A program made the translations under genes and the position numbers. The notes under the pieces were generated by a model. That model had not been told where the DNA came from. It did not search any database and saw only the letters and a program-made list of their open reading frames with translations. From assembly GCA_035455265.1 (NCBI GenBank), contig DATIFK010000145.1, positions 1 to 9,950 on the forward strand: a stretch of DNA of 9,950 bases, in the 5' to 3' direction. The stretch is from MGOM01 sp035455265 (lineage in GTDB: Bacteria > Chloroflexota > Anaerolineae > Anaerolineales > E44-bin32). Shown here piece after piece: positions 1 to 5,889 of the stretch (within the stretch, counting starts at the first letter, position 1; the number at the start of each line of letters is the position of its first letter).

Positions 1-2363
1 ATCGGTTGACCGTTCACCTTGGTGCCGAACTTGCTCGTGTCATCCTGGACGTACCACCGGCCTTCGGCGAACGTGATGAAGCAGTGATGACCTGAGATGC
101 CGGAGGTCGGCTCCACCGGGAGGACGCCGTCGTTGTCCGAACTGCGACCGATGCGGAAGGGGACCTTGCGGATCTCAGCCTCAAACGGAACGATTCTGGG
201 GTCCGCCATGCTGACCACGGCCAGGACCTCGACAGATTTCGGGACGGCCGCCGGACCGACCGAGGCGGGAGGTGCGGGGGGAGCGGCCGGTCGTGGCACT
301 GCAGCATGGGCAGGCTCAACTCGTGGCGGAGCCGGAGGCGCCGGGGCCGGTTGAGCAGGTATGGGAGCCTGCTGTGGAGGTGCGGGGCGAGCGGGCTCGA
401 CCCGCGGTGCAGCCAGAGGCACCGGGGCCGCTTGTGCAGGTATGGGAGCCTGCTGTGGAGGTGCGGGGCGGGCGGGCTCGGCCCGGGGCGGAGCTGGCGC
501 CACCGGAGCCTGTTGCGGGGGCATGGGTTGTGCCTTCGGTGGCGCGGGACGAACGCTCTCGGCCCGAGCCGGAGGCGCCGCCGGGGCGGGCGCGGATCTG
601 GGTGGCGCGACGGGTTCCTTCGGGCGTGGTGCAGGTTCCGCCGCCCGCGGCACGCGGCGCGCCTTCTCCGGAAGTACCAGCTCCACGTTCCTCGCGCCCT
701 TGCCCCTGGGGACGACGAACCAGACCAAAGCTCCCAATCCGACGGCGCCCAGAACACCCAGGCCGCACACACCCAGCACGGCGATCGTCGACCCCTGCAC
801 CATGGCGACCAGCCGCGACATGAGCCCGGGCGCCTGATAGGCCACCTTGAGTCCCGTGGACTCCACCAGAACCCGATCGCTCGCATCCAAAGCCTGAACG
901 CGCACCACGTATGCGCCGGAAGCCACGCCGCTCACCGGCACCCGAGGCTGGTCACCGGGGTCGATGGTCACTTCTGTGCCTCGCAGGGGGGCACTGCCCT
1001 GGTCCCGCTCGAGCCACAGGCGATAGTGGTCGATCCCCTCCAGGTTCTGGACGGCTATCGAGATGACGAAGAACGGCGCATCGGGCGTGGGCCACTCCTG
1101 CACCGTCGCCGTCAGGGCCGGCGCCTGAGGTTCGTAGCGGAAATCGAGCGGCTGGGTCTGACTCAGCACCTGGCCCTGGTCGTCCAGGACTGTGAGGGTG
1201 AGCGAATACTCACCGTCTTGTACCAGGTTGTCCGACGGGAGAAGAATCGAGTCGCTCAACTCCGTCAAACGGTCCTCATACACCGAGCGCCCGGTGAGCT
1301 TGCTGACCAAGTTGACCTCGAGGGCGGCGATGCGCTCCGGGTTGATGATGTCGAGGTTGAAGCGGACGCCGCCCAGCGTCGATTGGGCCGTGCCGGCCAC
1401 GGCGACGGTGGGCGGGCGGGCGTAGTTGCGGTCGGAGACGAACGAGAGGGAACCGGCGAGAACGGTCGCGTCGGGAAGCTTGACATTCACTTCGGCTGTC
1501 TGCGGTCCCTCGGAGGGATACACCACCCAGACGGCCTGCCATTGGTTCGCCAGAACCCCGATCATGTTGTCCAACCCAAAGCTTAACTCGGCCGCGCTTC
1601 TGGTCTCGGAGAGGCCGCCGGTAGGTTGGGTGAAGGCAGCCAGTTCCTGGGACGTGATCGTATAACCGTCGACCCCGACGGCATACAGTTCCACGTGGTT
1701 CTGATTGGCGAAGTCGACGATCATCTGCGCGGAGCGCGTGGCGCAGCTATCCGCGCTGGCCGTGATGGCGAACACCGCTCGCCGCCCCGGGGCGCTGCTC
1801 AGCTTGGCGATCGCCTCGTACAGACCGTCGTTCAGGCAGGCCTGCTTGCCGTACTCCGGCCGTACGTTCTTGAGCGCGTTGCCGAGCTTATCCCGGTCGG
1901 GCGTGAACTCGACCAGCGTGGGGGCGCGATCGGAGAAGGGGATCAGCGCCACGCTGGCGTACTCCGGCGCCTTTCCCAGAGCCCGTGTCAGGCCGTCGCG
2001 AACCGTACGGAAATCGGTGAAGGCGCGCCCGACGCTCATCGTTCCGCTCGTATCGAGCAGCACCACGACCGACCACGGCGTTTCCAGCTTGCTGAACTTG
2101 GCCGTGTACGAGTCCCCGCCCAGTCGCAAGGTCGCGTTCTCGATCTCCGACTTCATAATCGTGCCGTCGGTGTCGAGAAGGGAGAATGTGGCCCGCAAGA
2201 AAAGGCCCGGCAGGCCGCCGGTCTCCGGCGTGACGGATTGCGGCGGCTCCACGGCGTGAACGTGGACGGTCGGGCCGGCAGTCTGGGCTTGTGCCGCGGG
2301 GGACAACCCAAGGCTCGCCAGCCAGACGAGCACCGCGAGGACAATGAAGCGTGATTTTGACAT
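1..2363 (-). CDS. VWA - transmembrane - Pro-rich linker - FHA surface protein (3' end off the left edge)
   Basis: The 787 codons visible are open throughout and leave the window inside an FHA domain, so the C-terminus is missing. A signal peptide (about residues 1-26, ending AAQA before QT) leads to a VWA domain (about 95-275) with MIDAS-like motif DTSGTMS at 104-110. Ig-like beta-rich segments follow (about 310-515), then one membrane helix (about 527-551, followed by basic PRGKGARN), a Pro/Ala/Glu/Arg-rich linker (about 555-722) and an FHA domain from about 729. The FHA part shows GR at 739-740, SGHH at 757-760, and SKFGTKVNG at 777-785. The predicted topology is VWA outside and FHA inside. 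In the VWA domain the usual TDG aspartate is replaced (ITASADSC), so metal binding is doubtful. The FHA loop has Phe where Asn is usual (SxNGT). The start at 2363 gives a classic MSKSRF signal-peptide head; an in-frame ATG at 2390 would add nine residues. Neither has a clear Shine-Dalgarno site. Ligands are unknown; the FHA domain suggests binding of phosphothreonine made by the nearby kinases (inference). Confidence 0.93.
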   Translation of the reverse strand, partial: MSKSRFIVLAVLVWLASLGLSPAAQAQTAGPTVHVHAVEPPQSVTPETGGLPGLFLRATFSLLDTDGTIMKSEIENATLRLGGDSYTAKFSKLETPWSVVVLLDTSGTMSVGRAFTDFRTVRDGLTRALGKAPEYASVALIPFSDRAPTLVEFTPDRDKLGNALKNVRPEYGKQACLNDGLYEAIAKLSSAPGRRAVFAITASADSCATRSAQMIVDFANQNHVELYAVGVDGYTITSQELAAFTQPTGGLSETRSAAELSFGLDNMIGVLANQWQAVWVVYPSEGPQTAEVNVKLPDATVLAGSLSFVSDRNYARPPTVAVAGTAQSTLGGVRFNLDIINPERIAALEVNLVSKLTGRSVYEDRLTELSDSILLPSDNLVQDGEYSLTLTVLDDQGQVLSQTQPLDFRYEPQAPALTATVQEWPTPDAPFFVISIAVQNLEGIDHYRLWLERDQGSAPLRGTEVTIDPGDQPRVPVSGVASGAYVVRVQALDASDRVLVESTGLKVAYQAPGLMSRLVAMVQGSTIAVLGVCGLGVLGAVGLGALVWFVVPRGKGARNVELVLPEKARRVPRAAEPAPRPKEPVAPPRSAPAPAAPPARAESVRPAPPKAQPMPPQQAPVAPAPPRAEPARPAPPQQAPIPAQAAPVPLAAPRVEPARPAPPQQAPIPAQPAPAPPAPPRVEPAHAAVPRPAAPPAPPASVGPAAVPKSVEVLAVVSMADPRIVPFEAEIRKVPFRIGRSSDNDGVLPVEPTSGISGHHCFITFAEGRWYVQDDTSKFGTKVNGQP
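355..516 (-). repeat. Tandem 81-bp (27-codon) repeat in the Pro-rich linker
   Basis: Two adjacent near-identical units begin at 355 and 436 (GCAGGTATGGGAGCCTGCTG on the plus strand). They encode a 27-residue Pro/Ala/Gln unit containing PARPAPPQQAPIPAQ (about residues 617-670). A more degenerate third copy follows towards 540. The period is a multiple of three, so copy number can change without breaking the frame. The likely role is a flexible spacer between the membrane helix and the FHA domain. Confidence 0.85.
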
Positions 2364-2374
2364 TGGCGAACCGC

Positions 2375-2389
2375 TGGCCCTGAGGGCCA
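2375..2389 (-). promoter_or_regulatory. Stem-loop directly upstream of the VWA-FHA start codon
   Basis: TGGCCC-TGA-GGGCCA forms a perfect 6-bp stem with a 3-nt loop, ending 11 nt before the ATG at 2363, where a ribosome binding site would be expected. It also lies immediately next to the alternative in-frame ATG at 2390. It could limit ribosome access or favour the upstream start. The structure is read directly; the role is inferred. Confidence 0.4.
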
Positions 2390-2415
2390 TACCAGGCGCT
2401 ATGGAAGGACCACGA

Positions 2416-2421
2416 ATTCTA
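2416..2421 (-). promoter_or_regulatory. Possible -10 box (TAGAAT) for the VWA-FHA gene
   Basis: TAGAAT on the minus strand matches the sigma-70 -10 consensus at five of six positions and lies 25 nt before the ATG at 2390 and 52 nt before that at 2363. No good -35 hexamer is found at 16-18 bp spacing, so this is a weak call. Confidence 0.3.
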
Positions 2422-2732
2422 GCATATCCATCCGGTTGAGAAGGAGTCCGTCATCCGGACTTCTGGCTGAGTTCAAAGCCGCCCGCCCAGGCGCGCCGCG
2501 GACGTCGAGCGACCGACAACGAGTGACGGAGAAGGGGCAATGGATGGACCCCCGCCTTCGCACGTCGGACGCGTGGCGGCATAGGCTCACCGTCAACCCT
2601 CGGGAGGGTATCACAGTCATCCGCATCGAACCACCTGGCATCGGCTGCTGGGGCATGGCGAGAAGACAGGGCGAAGCGGGCAACCCCGATTCGGCTCGAC
2701 CGCCCGCGACGATCGTCCGTCGCTAGTCCTTC
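2422..2732. other. Intergenic stretch without a recognisable gene
   Basis: This lies between two divergent VWA genes. Open frames exist on both strands but none has a recognisable product, a ribosome binding site or a domain pattern. One minus-strand frame (about 2600-2670) reads DARWFDADD, which faintly recalls the C-terminal part of Nudix hydrolases, but no Nudix box is present. It is longer than needed for two promoters, so it may contain decayed sequence. Confidence 0.5.
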
Positions 2733-2777
2733 TTGCCGTCGACGCCCTGGCGCGATAGACTTGGGCTTTCCGGAGAG
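2733..2777 (+). promoter_or_regulatory. Candidate promoter and ribosome binding site for the membrane VWA gene
   Basis: TTGCCG (2733-2738) and TAGACT (2756-2761) are separated by 17 bp, the preferred sigma-70 spacing, though each hexamer is only a partial match. GGAGAG at 2772-2777 is a clear Shine-Dalgarno sequence 5 nt before ATG 2783. That favours ATG 2783 over the TTG codon at 2780, which lies directly before it. Confidence 0.45.
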
Positions 2778-2782
2778 ACTTG

Positions 2783-4165
2783 ATGGCTCCCACACCTGCT
2801 CCCCAGCGCCGATGGCCGATCTACGTTGCTCTCGGCTGTGCCGTCGTCCTCGTTTGCGTCTGCGCCGCGGCCGCCGCTGTGGCCGCCTACAGCTACATCC
2901 GTGGCCAGCGATCGGGCTCGGTCGAGCCGACCATCGAGTACATCCTGGATGCCTCACCACGCATGGACACAGCCTCGACCAGCGGTGATACCCGGCTGAC
3001 GGTGGCGCGCGGGGTCCTGGCGGATATCGTGCGCACCGCCGACCCGCGTCTGACCGCCGGCCTGCGGGTCTTCGGCACCGGCGCCCTGCCTCAGGGATGC
3101 CAGGACACCGACTTGCTGGTGCCCTTCGGCCTGGGCAACCAGGATGCGATCGAGGGAAGCCTGGGCGAGGTCGCCGCCGCGCCCCAATCGGATTCGCCGG
3201 TGGCCGAGGCGATGATTTCCGCCATCAAGGACATGGCCTCGATCACGGGGCCGCACTCGATCATTGTCGTCACCGGTGGATCCGACAGCTGCAATCCCGA
3301 GTCCGGCGCCTTGATCCAGCAGGAAGCCGACCGCGCCGGGATCGAACTGAAGCTCTTTGTGATCGGCTTCGAGGTCCCTGCGGATGAAGTGGCAGCTGTT
3401 CGGGCACTGGTCGATCTCGTGCCGGGCGCGACGTACATGGACGCGCCCGACCCCGAGGCGCTGCGTCAGCAACTGACCCTCGTCCAAACCGACGTCAACC
3501 GCATTGCGGACGAAGCCTTGCGCGGGCCGGCGCCGGCCCCGACAACGCGCACCTCCGCTTCCGCCTGCGATCACCCGTACTTCCCCTTGCGGTCCGGGTC
3601 CAGCTGGACTTACTCCACCACAGACGGGGACATGTCGTGGAGCGTGGGATCGGCCGCCGGGTCGGACGCGACGATGACGATCTCCGCCTCCGGCTTGACC
3701 TTCGACACCCATTGGACCTGCGCCTCGGGTGGAATCAGCTCGTACGACTTCAGCCTCGGCTCGTCGGACCTCGGGGGTTTCGTCACCCTGGAGACCACCG
3801 ACACCTCGGGGACGTGGCTCCCGGCTGCCGACGGGTTGACCCCCGGCGCTTCGTGGTCGATGAGCTACACGACCCATGTGACGACCTCCGCCGGGGGCGC
3901 CACCTTCGACCTCCGCTCGACGACGGATGAGACGTTTACGGTGGCGGGAACGGAGACCGTCAGCGTACCCGCCGGGACCTTCGAGGCGCTGCGCATCGAC
4001 AGCTCGTCGGTCTCCACCTTCAGCGGCGACCTGCCTATCACCATGCCGGAGTCGTCGACGGCCTTCACCTTCTGGTTCGCGGAAGGCGTGGGGGTCGTAC
4101 GCTACACGTACAACAGCGAAGGCTTCTCGGGCGGCGGCGACCTGACGGGCTACACGGTGCCCTAA
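2783..4165 (+). CDS. Membrane-anchored VWA protein with C-terminal TapB/DUF3108-like beta domain
   Basis: This 460-residue protein has a short basic N-terminus, a hydrophobic anchor (about 13-37) and a VWA domain (about 48-245), placing the rest outside the membrane. The VWA domain resembles the bacterial surface family whose members carry a '(D)C.D.ELL' motif and a 'DGxETC' motif: here GCQDTDLLVPF (C106) and VVTGGSDSC (C170), which may form a disulfide. The MIDAS is degenerate: DASPRM replaces DxSxS and TGG replaces TDG, while SPVAEA keeps a Ser in place of the Thr. After a Pro/Thr linker, residues about 262-460 form a beta-rich domain with HPYFPLRSGSSWTYS near its start, VSVPAGTFEALRI (393-405) and FWFAEGVGVVRY (430-441). 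This pattern is seen in TapB/DUF3108-like bacterial lipoprotein domains. C262 and C313 could form a second disulfide. The function is unknown, probably a surface binding or scaffold role. It converges on the kinase operon and diverges from the VWA-FHA gene. Confidence 0.93.
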   Translation: MAPTPAPQRRWPIYVALGCAVVLVCVCAAAAAVAAYSYIRGQRSGSVEPTIEYILDASPRMDTASTSGDTRLTVARGVLADIVRTADPRLTAGLRVFGTGALPQGCQDTDLLVPFGLGNQDAIEGSLGEVAAAPQSDSPVAEAMISAIKDMASITGPHSIIVVTGGSDSCNPESGALIQQEADRAGIELKLFVIGFEVPADEVAAVRALVDLVPGATYMDAPDPEALRQQLTLVQTDVNRIADEALRGPAPAPTTRTSASACDHPYFPLRSGSSWTYSTTDGDMSWSVGSAAGSDATMTISASGLTFDTHWTCASGGISSYDFSLGSSDLGGFVTLETTDTSGTWLPAADGLTPGASWSMSYTTHVTTSAGGATFDLRSTTDETFTVAGTETVSVPAGTFEALRIDSSSVSTFSGDLPITMPESSTAFTFWFAEGVGVVRYTYNSEGFSGGGDLTGYTVP

Positions 4166-4175
4166 GGGCCAGCTG

Positions 4176-4203
4176 TCAGTCGTCAGTCATCAGTCATCAG
4201 TCA
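4176..4203 (+). repeat. Four tandem heptamers TCAGTC(G/A)
   Basis: TCAGTCG is followed by three copies of TCAGTCA, just after the stop codon of the VWA gene. The opposite-strand version of the same heptamer appears at 4235-4252, so together they form a large imperfect inverted repeat. Confidence 0.9.
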
Positions 4204-4212
4204 ATGCGCCTT

Positions 4213-4229
4213 GAGCCCGTGGGGCTTTC
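4213..4229 (+). terminator. Possible intrinsic terminator of the VWA gene
   Basis: AGCCC (4214-4218), loop GTG, GGGCT (4222-4226), then TTCC. The stem is short and the T-tract poor, but it lies at the centre of the inverted heptamer repeats, whose arms (4178-4194 and 4236-4252, about 15 of 17 positions complementary) would extend the structure. It lies between convergent genes and could serve both strands, though the minus side has no T-tract. Confidence 0.4.
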
Positions 4230-4234
4230 CTGAG

Positions 4235-4252
4235 AACTGACAACTGACGACT
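4235..4252 (-). repeat. Opposite-orientation heptamers (AACTGAC x2 plus GACT)
   Basis: AACTGAC AACTGAC GACT is the reverse complement of GTCAGTT-type heptamers and mirrors the array at 4176-4203. The array ends two bases before the stop codon of the downstream kinase (4254). Confidence 0.85.
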
Positions 4253-4253
4253 C

Positions 4254-5840
4254 CTACGGGGCGCCAACGGCCATGTCGTCAAACGCGACGGTCGCCTGAC
4301 CTTCCTCGAGCAACCCAGCCAGGAGCGCGATCGTGCCGGCAGCGGGGGTTGGGTCTTGGGCCGTCGCGACTTCGAGGCTGTCCACGGCGAAGCGAATCTC
4401 ATCAGACCGGCAGGTTAGCTGCAGAGCGCGGGTCGCTGGTGGATCGGCCTCCCAGCCCTCGACCGGTGTCCAGTCGACCCAGCGCTCGACCTCGCCCCCG
4501 ACCTTGCGCCACAAGGAGACCTTCCCATCGCCTCGCAAGACGCCGGCAACGAAGTCGGCCTCTCCCTGCCATCGGCAGATGACCCCCAATTCGGTCAACG
4601 GCGGCCCGGAGGCGACAGATCCTTGGACGGAGACTACAACGTCGCGCTCATCAAGACCGCGATAGGGTGAGTACAGCTCGACTCCGGCGGGAACGACCAG
4701 CTCCAGCCTGCCATCGACATAGCCGATCGAACCATCGCTCTCCTGGCGAGCGGCGAATCCGCTGGCCGGATTGGAGAAGTCATCGGTGAGGGGGATCGTC
4801 TTGGCCCCTGTAGTGGCCGCAACTGCGTCGGTCGCCGTGGGCACATGCCGCGTTGTTGGGCTCGCGGGGGCGGGAGTCCCCGAGAACCAGGCCGCCAGCC
4901 CGCCGCCAAGGATCCCCGCGCCGACGAGACACACGGCGCCGACGACGAGAATGGCGCCGACAGCCCAACCCAGCGGTCGTCGGCGGGCCGGCGCGGCTTC
5001 GAACGCCGTTGGCTCCGCCCCGGCGGCCGGAGCCGCTGAGGCCGCCTGGCGCAGATGGCGGGCAAAGGCGCCGGCCGAGGCCGGGCGCGCCTGTGGGTCT
5101 TTGGCCATCGCCGCGGCGATCTCCGCGTCCACAGCCGCAGGGAGGCTGGGAACGATGGCGCGGGCCGAGGGGACGGGGTCATGCATGTGGCGGACCATCA
5201 TCCCCAGCGCCGTCTCGGCCTCGAATGGCTTCTTCCCGGTGAGCGTCTCGAACGCCGTCACGCCGAGGGAATAGACGTCGGAACGAAGGTCCGGGGCCTC
5301 GCCGCGGGCCTGCTCGGGCGATACGTACGCGGCGCTCCCGCTGTGCGAGGCCGAGGCCAGATCGACCGCCGTGGCGGCGATGCCGAAGTCGCCCAGGTAG
5401 ACGTGGCCGGCTGAATCCAGGAGCAGGTTGCTCGGCTTGACGTCGCGGTGGGTGATGCCGCGCCGGTGCGCAGCGTCGAGTGCATCCGCGACGTCGCTGA
5501 TCCATCGAGCCGCGGTATCGAGCGGAATCGGTCCGGCCTTCAGCCGCTCGGCGACCGTACCCCCGTCCAGGAAGCGCACGACGAGAAAGGGGGCGCCGTT
5601 GTATTCGCCATAGTCATAGAGCGGGACGATGTGTGGGTGCTCGAGCTGGGCCAGGGTCGCCGCCTCGCGGCGGAAGGAGGCTAGCCGCGCGGCGTCGATG
5701 CTTCCGGTCGTCAGAAGCTTGATGGCGACGAGCCGGTGCGTGGCGACCTGCTCGGCCCGATAGACGAGACCCATGCCGCCGCGCCCGGCCAGGCCCTGAA
5801 TGACATAGCCGGGGATGTTGAGGGGCAGGGTGTCGGTCAT
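4254..5840 (-). CDS. Transmembrane Ser/Thr protein kinase with extracellular jelly-roll-like sensor
   Basis: This 528-residue PknB-type receptor kinase has a cytoplasmic kinase domain (about 11-265) with all core motifs: glycine loop GRGGMG (19-24), VAIK lysine 41, helix-C Glu59, HRDVKPSN (130-137, catalytic D132), DFG 150-152, and SPEQARG (173-179). The activation loop reads SGSAAYVSPEQ, with Ser in place of the usual Thr of the GT motif. A membrane helix follows (about 290-318). The extracellular part (about 351-528) begins DDFSNPASGF and ends TVAFDDMAVGAP, a pattern typical of LamG/DUF1080-like sandwich domains in Chloroflexota sensor proteins; its ligand is unknown. ATG 5840 is chosen because it begins close to the kinase fold. 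No Shine-Dalgarno is visible, and an in-frame TTG at 5903 would overlap the upstream kinase stop. It lies 49 bp after that kinase, so they are probably cotranscribed and perhaps translationally coupled. Confidence 0.95.
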   Translation of the reverse strand: MTDTLPLNIPGYVIQGLAGRGGMGLVYRAEQVATHRLVAIKLLTTGSIDAARLASFRREAATLAQLEHPHIVPLYDYGEYNGAPFLVVRFLDGGTVAERLKAGPIPLDTAARWISDVADALDAAHRRGITHRDVKPSNLLLDSAGHVYLGDFGIAATAVDLASASHSGSAAYVSPEQARGEAPDLRSDVYSLGVTAFETLTGKKPFEAETALGMMVRHMHDPVPSARAIVPSLPAAVDAEIAAAMAKDPQARPASAGAFARHLRQAASAAPAAGAEPTAFEAAPARRRPLGWAVGAILVVGAVCLVGAGILGGGLAAWFSGTPAPASPTTRHVPTATDAVAATTGAKTIPLTDDFSNPASGFAARQESDGSIGYVDGRLELVVPAGVELYSPYRGLDERDVVVSVQGSVASGPPLTELGVICRWQGEADFVAGVLRGDGKVSLWRKVGGEVERWVDWTPVEGWEADPPATRALQLTCRSDEIRFAVDSLEVATAQDPTPAAGTIALLAGLLEEGQATVAFDDMAVGAP

Positions 5841-5889
5841 GGGAGAGCTGGGAGGGATCGAGCGTGCGGGCCGCTCACCGCGACGGGGC

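Noticed and set aside
14..886. Minus-strand open frame rich in Arg, Pro and His
   Set aside because: It is in the wrong frame relative to the continuous VWA-FHA protein, whose frame gives recognisable TM and FHA sequence.
306..1586. Long plus-strand open frame of 426 codons
   Set aside because: It is antisense to the VWA-FHA gene, is Arg/Gly/His-rich without domain motifs, and arises from high GC content.
2451..2690. Possible Nudix hydrolase remnant (minus strand, DARWFDADD)
   Set aside because: Only one short stretch resembles Nudix C-termini; the Nudix box is absent and flanking sequence gives no support.
2954..3877. Minus-strand open frame of 307 codons
   Set aside because: It is a shadow of the membrane VWA gene, with Arg/Gly-rich composition and no family signature.
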